From a virus, in the IMG/VR virus record IMGVR_UViG_3300024503_000544, positions 1 to 20,992 of that record: a stretch of DNA of 20,992 bases; one strand, given 5' to 3'. The position numbers were made by a program, and so were the translations under genes. The notes beneath the pieces were generated by a model. It worked only from the letters and a program-made list of their open reading frames with translations, was not told the DNA's origin and made no database searches. Of the stretch, positions 6,932 through 13,829 are shown piece by piece. Numbering within the stretch: the stretch's first letter is position 1; each line of letters starts with the position of its first letter.

Positions 6932-8846
6932 GGTATCCATCTACAAAGACTTCAACGACCTGCAAGGACACCAAGTTAGTGTACTGGGCGCACTTGAACG
7001 AATTAGGACTGGAAAATCAAAGGCACTTGTTGAAAAGGCGAGGGAAGCCAAGACCAAGAAGGAGGCAGACGAGTTAAAGAAGAAACTTCCTGCCGTGTGT
7101 TTTAGCGGAACATTTTCTAAGAGAAAAGACTCTGAGCTGCTCGAACACTCCGGATACATTGTTTTGGACTTTGATAATGTGTCAGATATTGCCCAAAAGA
7201 GAAATGAACTGTCACTTATAAGTTACATTACCGCAGTTTGGGTGTCGCCATCAGGAAAAGGATTGAAGGCTTTGGTCCAAATTGAATGGAAAACCATGCA
7301 TAAAGAGCATTTTGATGCCTTAATGAATGATTTTCCAGACATTGACAAGACAGGACGCAATGTTTCTCGCCTTTGCTTTGAGTCGTATGATCCCGAACTT
7401 TACTACAATCCAAGCGCTGAGGTATATAATAATTTACCTGCGAAGAAGGCCGATAGGAGGTTGCCCCAACAGACAACTACCGAAACGATTAACGATGATG
7501 ACAAAATATTCCAAAACCTGTTGACCTGGATGACATCTAAGGGAGACGCATTCCGTGAGGGTGAAAGAAATCACTTTGTATTCAAGTTGGCTGCAAGCTG
7601 TTGCCGGTTTGGGATGATGGAAGAAACGTGCTACAGCCTTATGATGATGCACGTCACGCCTGACTCTAGCTTCAGTCAGAAGGAATGTCGTCAAGCCATC
7701 CGCAGTGCGTATAGGGCCAACATGAATCAGTGGAACACGGCGGAGTTTACCAAGGACCAACTGGTTACAAAGAGTAACCACACGGAAGTCAAGATTGAAC
7801 TCACCGAGGATGACCTCGAAGAGATAAGCAAGGAGGACGTAATCTACGCCGAGGAGGTAATAGAACAGGCTTCCGAGATTTACCTCAAGGGATATCAAGC
7901 TGCCATGCCCCTTGGTGTGCCGCTACTCGACAAACACTTTAAAAGAGTTAAGGGAGAATTAACAATTGTTTCCGGAATAGGAAACTATGGTAAGTCATCG
8001 TTCATGAAATGGGAGATGATATTCCGCATGGTTAAGTTTGGTGAGAAGGTAGCCATTTTTACCCCTGAGGAATTGCCTGCTGAACAATTTTACCACGACC
8101 TGGTAGAGATTTACTTTGGTAAAGACTGTACACCTAACAACTACAATAGGCCAGGTTACGATGCGTACATGAAGGTGTACAAGATGATTGGCGAACATAT
8201 CTTCATGGTATATCCCAAGAACGTATCTCCTACTCCCGATTACGTGAAGGAGGTGTTCCTCAGCATGATTATCAAACACGGGGTGGATCGTGTGATTATT
8301 GACCCGTTCAACCAGATGGCAAACGATTACAGCAAGGGTGGTGGACGCAGCGACAAGTATCTTGAAACCTTCCTTTCCGACTGCACCCGATTTGCCCGAA
8401 AAAACAACGTGTATTTTGATATTGTAGTTCACCCCCACAAGATGAGGAAGGGAGATGACGGCAACTATCCATGCCCAGAGGTATTTGATCTGGCTGATGG
8501 GGCGATGTGGAACAACAAGGCGGACAACATCATCATCTACCACCGTCCGTTTGCTCAGACCGCACCGGAAAGCCCCTTGTGCGAGTTTCATTCGAAGAAA
8601 ATTCGCAGACAGAAAATAGTTGGAATTAAGGGCTTTTTTGACTTTGAACTTGTAAGGTCTACTCGCAGATTCACGTTCGATGGCGTCGATTACCTTCATC
8701 AAGCGATCGAGGGTAAAAGCTATCAGACCGAGATCAAACAACCAAGCCCAATAAGGCCCAACAGAAACTGGACGGATTCAAAAGAAGCAAAAGAATGGAA
8801 CGAAGACATTCAGCACCCAAACGGGTATAAAGAAGCGTGGGAGTAG
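6900..8846 (+). CDS. Primase-helicase fusion (BT4734/VirE-type primase plus DnaB-like helicase)
   Basis: This 648-residue protein opens and primes the replication fork. The N-terminal domain matches the BT4734-like/VirE N-terminal archaeo-eukaryotic primase family: GYIVLDFDN near residues 85-93 gives the catalytic DxD, followed by VSPSGKGLKALV and an arginine/DP region (SRLCFESYDP). A middle helical domain, about residues 200-280, resembles PriCT-type primase C-terminal modules (ERNHFVFKLAASCCRFG). The last 300 residues are a RecA/DnaB-like ATPase with Walker A SGIGNYGKSS (about 358-367) and Walker B RVIIDPFNQ (about 464-472), then an HPHK stretch. In-frame starts exist at 6789, 6900 and 6909; 6900 or 6909 limits the overlap with the upstream gene. 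A terminator follows at 8864. Confidence 0.85.
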   Translation: MTQMTQGINGKVSIYKDFNDLQGHQVSVLGALERIRTGKSKALVEKAREAKTKKEADELKKKLPAVCFSGTFSKRKDSELLEHSGYIVLDFDNVSDIAQKRNELSLISYITAVWVSPSGKGLKALVQIEWKTMHKEHFDALMNDFPDIDKTGRNVSRLCFESYDPELYYNPSAEVYNNLPAKKADRRLPQQTTTETINDDDKIFQNLLTWMTSKGDAFREGERNHFVFKLAASCCRFGMMEETCYSLMMMHVTPDSSFSQKECRQAIRSAYRANMNQWNTAEFTKDQLVTKSNHTEVKIELTEDDLEEISKEDVIYAEEVIEQASEIYLKGYQAAMPLGVPLLDKHFKRVKGELTIVSGIGNYGKSSFMKWEMIFRMVKFGEKVAIFTPEELPAEQFYHDLVEIYFGKDCTPNNYNRPGYDAYMKVYKMIGEHIFMVYPKNVSPTPDYVKEVFLSMIIKHGVDRVIIDPFNQMANDYSKGGGRSDKYLETFLSDCTRFARKNNVYFDIVVHPHKMRKGDDGNYPCPEVFDLADGAMWNNKADNIIIYHRPFAQTAPESPLCEFHSKKIRRQKIVGIKGFFDFELVRSTRRFTFDGVDYLHQAIEGKSYQTEIKQPSPIRPNRNWTDSKEAKEWNEDIQHPNGYKEAWE

Positions 8847-8853
8847 TCAGTTA

Positions 8854-8899
8854 ATACCCATTAGGGTATAATTTTAACAATTTTATACCCTTTTTTTTT
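8854..8899 (+). terminator. Terminator with competing upstream pairing partners
   Basis: GGGTATAA (8864-8871) pairs perfectly with TTATACCC (8883-8890) and is followed by nine T's: a good intrinsic terminator for the primase-helicase transcript. An ATACCC at 8854-8859 can instead pair with GGGTAT at 8864-8869, and another GGGTATAA lies in the coding region at 8823-8830. This is the geometry of an attenuator. Confidence 0.8.
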
Positions 8900-8918
8900 G
8901 CATAATACCTGTTTTTTC

Positions 8919-8949
8919 TTGCACAAAAGAAACATATATGCTACATTTG
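8919..8949 (+). promoter_or_regulatory. Bacteroidetes-type promoter of the SSB-like gene
   Basis: TTG (8919-8921), 20 nt, TACATTTG (8942-8949). A 33-nt A-rich leader without a Shine-Dalgarno sequence leads to the ATG at 8983. It follows the terminator directly, so the SSB-like gene can be expressed independently and probably strongly. Confidence 0.8.
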
Positions 8950-8982
8950 CGAATATAACCAATAAATATTAATCAAAAAGTT

Positions 8983-9615
8983 ATGGGATTAAATCAAGGT
9001 GGTTCATCAAACCGTACTTACCTCAGTATATCTGGAGGTAAGATTGCCAAGCGTGTTCCGGAAGGCACTGCTGGCGCAATTAAGTGTAACAGCAAGGACG
9101 GCACCAAGGTGTGGTATGAGCAGCGATTTGCTTCGCTATCAGGCTATATCGTTGACGTATTCAAGCGAGTATCTGAACAAGGTTACGGCGATCAGCTGTG
9201 CGTTGTTCTGAAAGACGGCTCAGAGGAATATCAAATCCAAATGCCATGGTCATCACGCTACTCATCTGGATTCTTTTTGTCAATGCCTAACATCGATGCT
9301 GGGAAGGAGATTACTCTTACCCCATGGTCTAAAGAGGTTGACGGAAAGACTCGCACAATGCTTTATCTCCGTCATGGACAAGAGGACATCAAGTGGGGAT
9401 GGACCAAAGACAACCCCGGTAATATGCCTGAGATGAAGCAGATCAAGGTGAAGGGTCAGATCGTGTGGGATGACTCAGAACGTCAGGAGTTCTTTGAGAA
9501 ACACCTGAACGACATTTTCATGCCGCAGGTTAAAGCTGTTAGTGCTGTGAAAAAATTAGATTCATACGCTCCTCAAGTCATAGAGGATCCGGATGATGAC
9601 GGATTGCCTTTCTAA
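8983..9615 (+). CDS. Single-stranded DNA-binding protein-like
   Basis: The protein has 210 residues. The best clue is its C-terminus, PDDDGLPF, which copies the acidic tail of bacterial SSB (DDDIPF) that recruits replication and repair proteins. The body is beta-rich with many aromatic residues (KVWYEQRF, MPWSSRYSSGFFLSM, DIKWGWTKDNPG), as expected for an OB-fold that stacks on DNA bases. It is longer than standard SSB, so a divergent phage SSB family is more likely than a host-derived one. It has its own promoter and lies between the primase-helicase and a DnaA-like protein. I infer that it coats single-stranded DNA at phage forks and docks partners through its tail. Confidence 0.75.
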   Translation: MGLNQGGSSNRTYLSISGGKIAKRVPEGTAGAIKCNSKDGTKVWYEQRFASLSGYIVDVFKRVSEQGYGDQLCVVLKDGSEEYQIQMPWSSRYSSGFFLSMPNIDAGKEITLTPWSKEVDGKTRTMLYLRHGQEDIKWGWTKDNPGNMPEMKQIKVKGQIVWDDSERQEFFEKHLNDIFMPQVKAVSAVKKLDSYAPQVIEDPDDDGLPF

Positions 9616-9628
9616 TATCAACCAAGGT

Positions 9629-9668
9629 CGTGGCGGGGGATAAACGCAAGCAAGCCCGCCACGGCTTT
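9629..9668 (+). terminator. Strong hairpin after the SSB-like gene
   Basis: CGTGGCGGG (9629-9637) and CCCGCCACG (9655-9663) form a perfect 9-bp, G+C-rich stem with a 17-nt loop, followed by GCTTTTAAAA. The T run is short, so this is probably a partial terminator that lowers expression of the following genes relative to SSB. Confidence 0.65.
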
Positions 9669-9682
9669 TAAAACGAACGAAC

Positions 9683-10168
9683 ATGAGATATACATACAAA
9701 GACCTGGTAAACATGGTAGCCCCAGCAAGAAGGGCTGAGTTTACGATGATATATGAATACCTTCACAAAATAGATAATCCACAGGACAATGATTTGATGT
9801 CAAAGGTTAGCAAACACTTCAAGGTAACCCCCTCTGATATTAAAAGCAAGAAAAGGATTACGGAGGTAGTACTTGCGCGTCAAGTATACATGACTGCAAT
9901 TAAGGTTTGCTCAACCAAGACCCTTGCCGAGGTTGCAAGAACGGTTGATAAGGACCACGCAACAGTTTGTCACGCCATGAAGGTTATCAAAGGAGACTAC
10001 GCATTCAACGCTGTCCGCAGAAACAAGATACGTCACTTCATAGCTGACTTAGAACCAGAACAACAAGAACTTTTATTAGAATTTTTCAATGAACGGAATC
10101 CCGATATACTTGCCGCCTACGCCGCCGACTCTAACCGAGTTACAGCACCTTCGCAATTTGAGGCATAA
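9683..10168 (+). CDS. Stand-alone DnaA domain IV-like DNA-binding protein
   Basis: This is a 161-residue protein. Residues 40-105 match DnaA domain IV: VSKHFKVTPSDIKSKKR, then VVLARQVYMTAIK, then the signature helix with DKDHATVCHAMK (residues 90-101), equivalent to the DHTTVLHA motif that contacts the DnaA box. The AAA+ ATPase domain of DnaA is absent. The N-terminus is short and helical, and the C-terminus is acidic. In bacteria this fold recognises TTATCCACA-like sites; a free domain IV could act as an origin-binding initiator, a DnaA competitor or a transcription factor. Its position after SSB and the primase-helicase favours a replication role. The 3' end overlaps the next gene by 80 nt. 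Confidence 0.85.
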   Translation: MRYTYKDLVNMVAPARRAEFTMIYEYLHKIDNPQDNDLMSKVSKHFKVTPSDIKSKKRITEVVLARQVYMTAIKVCSTKTLAEVARTVDKDHATVCHAMKVIKGDYAFNAVRRNKIRHFIADLEPEQQELLLEFFNERNPDILAAYAADSNRVTAPSQFEA

Positions 10169-10355
10169 ACTCCTCACTGATGACATGGAATACCCAAAAG
10201 CAGGTATCCATAAGCCCAAAAGGAAATATGCCCGTGATCAATCGTTGATGCGTTTAATCAACATAAGATTGTATGAGCTGACCGGAAATGATATGTACCT
10301 TTGGATTAGTGGACACTTTAATGAACTTAAAAAAATAGAAGATGGGCAGAATTGA
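10089..10355 (+). CDS. Small basic hypothetical protein
   Basis: This 88-residue protein was not recognised. A proline-rich start (LPPTPPTLTE) is followed by helical, basic sequence (KAGIHKPKRKYARDQSLMR) and a compact C-terminal helix region. The start at 10089 creates an 80-nt overlap with the DnaA-like gene; an alternative ATG at 10185 removes the overlap and gives 56 residues. I keep the longer form because the helix LTELQHLRNLRHKLL looks protein-like, but the choice is uncertain. Its stop overlaps the next start by 14 nt, suggesting coupling. Confidence 0.65.
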   Translation: MNGIPIYLPPTPPTLTELQHLRNLRHKLLTDDMEYPKAGIHKPKRKYARDQSLMRLINIRLYELTGNDMYLWISGHFNELKKIEDGQN

Positions 10356-10617
10356 AATTAAAGACGCAAAGCGCACAATTGACGGTAAGAAGATAAATGC
10401 TTATCGAGTTAGAACCATTGGGGAAAACAATGAGATCCTTCAGACATCTGAGGTTTTAAACACTACGGAGGCTGTTAAGAAACACATAAAAGCAATGGCC
10501 ACGGCTTGGGACAGTTCCGGGAACTGTGAAGTCGTTGACTGTACGTACCGAGGAAAATTTGATGGAAAAACTATAGACCTACAGGAATATGACAAGCTCA
10601 AATTTAATCTGGTTTAA
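10342..10617 (+). CDS. Small beta-rich protein, weakly YegP/DUF1508-like
   Basis: This 91-residue protein has alternating polar and hydrophobic residues and a GENNEILQTSEVLNTTEAVKKHI stretch, the pattern of the YegP/DUF1508 fold (a strand NGEvLltSE followed by a helix). The family's function is not established, and the resemblance here is partial. It starts inside the previous gene and its stop overlaps the 3' end of a converging gene by 14 bp, with no room for a separate terminator. Confidence 0.7.
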   Translation: MGRIEIKDAKRTIDGKKINAYRVRTIGENNEILQTSEVLNTTEAVKKHIKAMATAWDSSGNCEVVDCTYRGKFDGKTIDLQEYDKLKFNLV

Positions 10618-10900
10618 GTCTACCCCGCTTACCGTGTCCATTCCTAGATCGATTAGACGACTGAGACTCTCTAACAAGTCTTCCAGATTTGGTATGAGAC
10701 ATATCCTTTCCGTCGCCATTGCCATAGGTGCCTGCCTTGCGATTGGCGCGATTGAGGCTGGCGCGGTAACTCTTGCGTTTCTCTGTAGAGTGGTACTCTT
10801 TGTTGTACTCGTTTTTCTTTTTGCGGGAATCTGGGTTGGCTGCATAATACTTAGCAGACTTAGATTTTCCCAAAGATTTACCGGCAAGTTTATTTCTCAT
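10604..10900 (-). CDS. Conserved-looking very basic phage protein
   Basis: This 98-residue protein is extremely rich in Lys, Arg, Asn, Ser and Gly. The pattern KYYAANPDSRKKKNEYNKEYH, then YRASLNRANRKAGTYGNGDGKDMSHTK, then SSNRSRNGHGKRGRLK recalls a family of small basic proteins seen in many aquatic phages, of unknown function, possibly virion or DNA-associated. It is on the opposite strand to its neighbours but has its own near-perfect promoter at 10906-10935, whose -7 element ends 5 nt before the ATG. An open frame on the plus strand over the same bases is a shadow: it lacks such a promoter and its sequence has no family-like pattern. Confidence 0.8.
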   Translation of the reverse strand: MRNKLAGKSLGKSKSAKYYAANPDSRKKKNEYNKEYHSTEKRKSYRASLNRANRKAGTYGNGDGKDMSHTKSGRLVRESQSSNRSRNGHGKRGRLKPD

Positions 10901-10905
10901 AGCAG

Positions 10906-10935
10906 CAAAGATAAATGCAAATCATAGAAGCGCAA
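10906..10935 (-). promoter_or_regulatory. Bacteroidetes-type promoter of the basic-protein gene
   Basis: Minus-strand TTG (10935-10933; TTTG with the base before it), 19 nt, TATCTTTG (10913-10906), then CTGCT and the ATG at 10900. This supports the minus-strand gene and a leaderless or nearly leaderless mRNA. Confidence 0.85.
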
Positions 10936-11061
10936 ACATATATACGGTATGCTTGGGATGAAAATCGAGATGAAAAGTATGTGTATATTTGTGTGCCAGT
11001 TACATTGATTACGATAAAGTATAAAGAAACTCAAAAATCAGAATTTATATTTTGGAACTAA
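10915..11061 (+). CDS. Very small hypothetical protein
   Basis: ATG CAA ATC ATA at 10915 opens a 48-residue frame that ends at TAA 11061. The product is polar with aromatic residues (YIRYAWDENRDEKYVYICV) and looks like a small beta-hairpin protein. It was not recognised. The region is divergent from the basic-protein gene; its first bases overlap that gene's promoter. No plus-strand promoter was found, so it may be read from upstream. Confidence 0.5.
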   Translation: MQIIEAQTYIRYAWDENRDEKYVYICVPVTLITIKYKETQKSEFIFWN

Positions 11062-11081
11062 AAAAATCATTCATATCGTAT

Positions 11082-11294
11082 ATGTTGGAATTGCCCAACA
11101 TCACGCTTACGGGATTCCTAATGGCTTTCTTTATTGCGATTGGTGTATCCCTGTCGGTTAAAGACTATGTAAGCGCATTTGCCTGCTTCCTGACTGTTGC
11201 TAGTATCCTTCCTATAAAATACTACGCATGGAAAAGACAACAGAAGATGGCTACTGAAAACAAGCAGAAAGTCATCGTAATCAAACGAAAATGA
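11082..11294 (+). CDS. Small protein with two membrane segments
   Basis: This 70-residue membrane protein has hydrophobic segments at about residues 7-26 (LTGFLMAFFIAIGVSLSV) and 30-50 (VSAFACFLTVASILPIKYYA), followed by a basic tail KRQQKMATENKQKVIVIKRK, predicted to be cytoplasmic. The frame could start at a TTG at 11052 (80 residues), overlapping the previous gene; ATG 11082 is the first conventional start. A holin would be a natural idea for two short membrane helices with a charged tail, but no lysin gene is adjacent, so the function stays open. Confidence 0.65.
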   Translation: MLELPNITLTGFLMAFFIAIGVSLSVKDYVSAFACFLTVASILPIKYYAWKRQQKMATENKQKVIVIKRK

Positions 11295-11392
11295 GCAAAC
11301 TAAAAAGTTTGTTGATACATTTGCTGAGGATGCGTGTACTCACGCAAGTTCAGTTTGTTTTATTCATTTCGTTTGTGAAAACCGTCTCCTAA
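11291..11392 (+). CDS. Possible 33-residue peptide
   Basis: An ATGA overlap with the previous stop starts a frame ending at TAA 11392, inside the loop of the terminator at 11378-11406. The peptide is hydrophobic and basic (SKLKSLLIHLLRMRVLTQV). The coupled start favours translation, but the length is too short to exclude chance. Confidence 0.3.
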   Translation: MSKLKSLLIHLLRMRVLTQVQFVLFISFVKTVS

Positions 11393-11406
11393 CAGGGGCG
11401 GTTTTT
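11378..11406 (+). terminator. Intrinsic terminator whose T run forms the next promoter's -33 box
   Basis: AAAACCG (11378-11384) plus CTCC (11386-11389) pair with GGGG (11395-11398) plus CGGTTTT (11399-11405), with one bulged T and loop TAACA. It is followed by a T run ending TTTTTG. The TTG at 11405-11407 is exactly 19 nt from TATATTTG at 11427. Confidence 0.8.
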
Positions 11407-11434
11407 GCTTTTGTGGTGATACTGACTATATTTG
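11405..11434 (+). promoter_or_regulatory. Bacteroidetes-type promoter of the phosphoesterase operon
   Basis: TTG (11405-11407), 19 nt, TATATTTG (11427-11434). The ATG follows at 11451 after a short A-rich leader with no Shine-Dalgarno sequence. Confidence 0.85.
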
Positions 11435-11450
11435 CAAATAACTATTCTAA

Positions 11451-12470
11451 ATGGGAAACAACGTCCAAAACTATCTTAATGTTTTAAACGACACAAGAGA
11501 TTTAAGTCAAAACAAAAAACTTGAGTTAGAGTATGAAAATGTCACCTCTGGCGTAAGTTTGAAATCTTTCAAAAGGCTTTATTTGGTTTGGAAAAAGAGA
11601 AATCAAATTGAACCAATAAAAAAAGCAAGAATAAACCCACAGCCTATTGTAAGCGCATTCGAGGATATCATTAATGAGCTGATTCCCGATAGTAACCCAT
11701 TAGGGTTGCCTGACTCAAAGGAAAAAAAGTACAGCCCATATAAATTTCCAGCAAATCACAATGATATCCTATTTCTCACCGACATTCACGTACCATATCA
11801 CAACATTGCTGCCCTCACAGCTGCACTCAAATACGGTCTTGAAAATGAGGTCAACACAATCTACATTAACGGGGATCTTATCGACTTCTATGCGATCAGC
11901 CGGTTCCAAAAAGACCCGCGCAAACGCGACCTCGCTTCGGAAATCTACATGGCAAGAGACTTCCTCTACACCTTGCGAAGATTGTTCCCTACACAAGCAA
12001 TATACTTCAAAGCAGGAAACCACGACATCCGATGGGACCACTATCTAATCAATAATGCTTCAGACCTGGTTGGAATTGAGGAATTCTCTTTAGAGTCTAT
12101 CCTGCACCTCAAGCAGCTCAATATTACGTTCATCCCGGACAAGCAGCTTGTTAGGATGGGCAAGCTAGTTGCCCTTCATGGACACGAGTTTGGATCAAGT
12201 ATGTTCAGCCCTGTAAATATTGCTCGTGGACTTTATCTCCGGGCCAAGGACAACGCGATCTGTGGACACCACCACCAGACCTCGGAACATACCGAGCCAA
12301 ACATCAATGGAAAGGTAACCACCTGTTGGTCAGTGGCTTGCCTTTGCGAACTCCACCCAGACTATATGCCGATTAACAAATTTACACATGGCTTTGCCCA
12401 CGTAAAAGTGTTTGATAATGAGGAGTTTGAGGTAAACAATTACCGCATCGTAAACGGCAAGATTAAATAA
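11451..12470 (+). CDS. Calcineurin-like metallophosphoesterase
   Basis: The protein has 339 residues. All metal-binding motifs of the calcineurin-like phosphoesterase fold are present in order: TDIH (about residues 110-113), GDLID (141-145), GNHD (189-192), HGHE (244-247) and GHHH (272-275). These bind two metal ions and hydrolyse phosphoesters; the substrate cannot be read from sequence. The first 100 residues are a helical, basic extension (KRLYLVWKKRNQIEPIKKAR) that may bind nucleic acid, which would suit a DNA or RNA phosphodiesterase. Relatives in phages are often annotated as DNA-repair exonuclease-like (SbcD/Mre11 superfamily), but no SbcC partner is visible here. It is first in an operon with its own promoter directly after a terminator. 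Confidence 0.9.
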   Translation: MGNNVQNYLNVLNDTRDLSQNKKLELEYENVTSGVSLKSFKRLYLVWKKRNQIEPIKKARINPQPIVSAFEDIINELIPDSNPLGLPDSKEKKYSPYKFPANHNDILFLTDIHVPYHNIAALTAALKYGLENEVNTIYINGDLIDFYAISRFQKDPRKRDLASEIYMARDFLYTLRRLFPTQAIYFKAGNHDIRWDHYLINNASDLVGIEEFSLESILHLKQLNITFIPDKQLVRMGKLVALHGHEFGSSMFSPVNIARGLYLRAKDNAICGHHHQTSEHTEPNINGKVTTCWSVACLCELHPDYMPINKFTHGFAHVKVFDNEEFEVNNYRIVNGKIK

Positions 12471-12476
12471 CACGCC

Positions 12477-12504
12477 GTAACATTTTCTGCCTGTTTTTTG
12501 TTAC
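12477..12504 (+). terminator. Weak hairpin after the phosphoesterase gene
   Basis: GTAACA (12477-12482) pairs with TGTTAC (12499-12504) across a T-rich 16-nt loop. There is no T run after it, so it may be an mRNA 3' stabiliser rather than a terminator. Confidence 0.35.
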
Positions 12505-12537
12505 AAGGATCTAAGAAATTTTTCCTTATTTTGCTAT

Positions 12538-12780
12538 ATGGAAAACTTGATCGTAAAAGAAAGGAACCTGGGAAGGGAAAAGGCTAGAGGTCTTTACCAC
12601 GAGCATGGTTTGATCGAGATTGATCCAAGGCTTCCAGCAAAAGAATACCTAGAGGTTCTGATCCATGAATATCTTCATCACGAATTCAAGCACTGGGAAG
12701 AAAACTTTGTTGAAGAATACGGGAAAAAACTTTCTGAGTTTCTGTGGGAGATGGGTTATAGGAAAGTAAATTTGGAATAG
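12538..12780 (+). CDS. Small HExxH putative zinc metalloprotease-like protein
   Basis: This 80-residue protein contains HEYLHH (residues 43-48), a match to the HExxH zinc-binding motif of metallopeptidases, followed by FKHWEENFVEEYG, where a glutamate could be the third ligand. The N-terminal strand pattern GLIEIDPRLPAKEYLEVLIHE is the same layout as in small SprT/ImmA-like minimal proteases: a short strand, then the helix with HExxH. Phages encode such proteins with unknown targets; a tiny free-standing domain could also be catalytically inactive. It follows the phosphoesterase by 67 nt and is followed by the next gene after one base. Confidence 0.7.
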   Translation: MENLIVKERNLGREKARGLYHEHGLIEIDPRLPAKEYLEVLIHEYLHHEFKHWEENFVEEYGKKLSEFLWEMGYRKVNLE

Positions 12781-12781
12781 T

Positions 12782-13036
12782 ATGTTCAGAGTCATCCTTC
12801 CTATTGTAATAGATACCGATGAGAAAAAGATCGCGGATCTGGTTGGCTCTACGCCCGAAAAATTTGAATGTGAGCCGGCGGTATTTTATTCTATAGACAA
12901 CGTAAGGCCATATATGAATTTCAAAAATCTATGCATGGTAAGTTCAGGCGGGGACGACTTCATTGTGGGTCTTTCTATGGAAGAGGTGGATGACATCATC
13001 ATGAGCGATGTGAGTTTTTTGTTTAGCGCCAATTAA
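12782..13036 (+). CDS. Small hypothetical protein
   Basis: This 84-residue acidic protein was not recognised. It begins with a hydrophobic strand (FRVILPIVIDTDEKKI) and ends with an acidic, hydrophobic helix region (GLSMEEVDDIIMSDVSFLFSAN). There are no catalytic or metal-binding patterns. It starts one base after the stop of the HExxH gene, and its TAA overlaps the next ATG (TAATG), so translation is probably coupled. Confidence 0.65.
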   Translation: MFRVILPIVIDTDEKKIADLVGSTPEKFECEPAVFYSIDNVRPYMNFKNLCMVSSGGDDFIVGLSMEEVDDIIMSDVSFLFSAN

Positions 13037-13200
13037 TGGGATTACATGGACAAGAACCAGCCCCCATGCCTGTTGTCGATGGACCTCCGGTTGGACACAA
13101 GTACGAAGAATGCTCTGTGTGCAAGAAGGTTACATTGTTTGCTCCTCGCCCAGACTGGTGGATGTGCGTTAAGTGCGGAAATATATACAAAAAATCATAA
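13036..13200 (+). CDS. Small zinc-ribbon protein
   Basis: The frame reads 54 residues from ATG 13036 (overlapping TAATG with the previous gene) to TAA 13200. Two CxxC knuckles, CSVC and CVKC, are about 20 residues apart and give a four-cysteine zinc ribbon. The first 20 residues are Pro/Gly-rich (EPAPMPVVDGPPVGHKYEEC). Such ribbons usually bind nucleic acid or protein, and small ones are frequent in phage early operons. Specific role unknown. Confidence 0.65.
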   Translation: MGLHGQEPAPMPVVDGPPVGHKYEECSVCKKVTLFAPRPDWWMCVKCGNIYKKS

Positions 13201-13205
13201 TTTTC

Positions 13206-13235
13206 TTGCTTATTGACACGCGTGTATTATATTTG
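13206..13235 (+). promoter_or_regulatory. Bacteroidetes-type promoter with a palindromic spacer
   Basis: TTG (13206-13208), 19 nt, TATATTTG (13228-13235). The spacer holds the perfect 10-bp palindrome ACACGCGTGT (13216-13225), a likely operator. The ATG of the next gene is at 13253. Confidence 0.85.
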
Positions 13236-13252
13236 CCACATAAATAAACGAA

Positions 13253-13711
13253 ATGACTGATTTAGAAAGAAAAAAACGACTGATTGTGACCGCCTTGGGC
13301 GCACAACAAATCTACGCCCAGTGCCATGACGAGTGTGTAGACTTAAAATTCTTCAAGCACGATCTGAAGATGCACTCCAAAAACCTAATTACCAAGCTAG
13401 AGCGCGAGCTTATGCCCATCTTTGGTGTGCTTGGCAACGTAGATGGCGGCGGTGCGTACCTAAACGCTGTAGAATCAATGGAAATTACGCTACAGAATCT
13501 TGCCACGCTGCCGGTGGAATACTGGGCGCTGGTAAATCAAGGAATCTCGGACATAAAACGACAAATCGATGAAAAAAACCAAGCAGGGACTGACGGAGTA
13601 TCTAACGGAGAAGCTGATGGAGTGGAATCCGACGGTGGATCAGCAGGCAATAGCATGGGCGATGAGCCGGAATTTGCCCAAGCTGAAGAGCATGAAGCAA
13701 ATGGACATTGA
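13253..13711 (+). CDS. Hypothetical protein with acidic Gly-rich tail
   Basis: This is a 152-residue protein. Residues 1-105 form a helical, cysteine-containing domain (QQIYAQCHDECVDLKFFKHD, then SKNLITKLERELMPIF). From about residue 108 it becomes a low-complexity acidic/glycine tail (GVSNGEADGVESDGGSAGNS), which is exactly the part that overlaps the next gene in another frame (143 nt). The tail may therefore have arisen by extension into an existing gene. Not recognised; no catalytic motif. It is the first gene after a promoter with a palindromic operator-like spacer. Confidence 0.7.
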   Translation: MTDLERKKRLIVTALGAQQIYAQCHDECVDLKFFKHDLKMHSKNLITKLERELMPIFGVLGNVDGGGAYLNAVESMEITLQNLATLPVEYWALVNQGISDIKRQIDEKNQAGTDGVSNGEADGVESDGGSAGNSMGDEPEFAQAEEHEANGH

Positions 13712-13829
13712 TACAGTACTACAAGGCTGCAAGAATGATCTTTCCCAATGGTCCTATACCGGTCACGACTCCCCTTGGAGACGGATACATCCTCTACATA
13801 ACACCGAACGGATTCCTGGAGAACGATGA
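13569..13829 (+). CDS. Small hypothetical protein overlapping two neighbours
   Basis: This is an 86-residue frame. Residues 1-55 (MKKTKQGLTEYLTEKLMEWN, then DQQAIAWAMSRNLPKLKSM) look like a real helical protein domain. The end (SPWRRIHPLHNTERIPGER) overlaps the next gene by 95 nt and looks less natural. The first 143 nt overlap the tail of the preceding gene. Not recognised. Confidence 0.6.
   Translation: MKKTKQGLTEYLTEKLMEWNPTVDQQAIAWAMSRNLPKLKSMKQMDIDTVLQGCKNDLSQWSYTGHDSPWRRIHPLHNTERIPGER

Noticed and set aside
10589-10927. Plus-strand frame opposite the basic-protein gene
   Set aside because: The minus-strand frame has a near-perfect promoter and a phage-typical basic pattern; the plus frame has neither.
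12526-12533. -7 element TTATTTTG before the HExxH gene
   Set aside because: One base off the consensus, with no TTG at 19-20 nt upstream.
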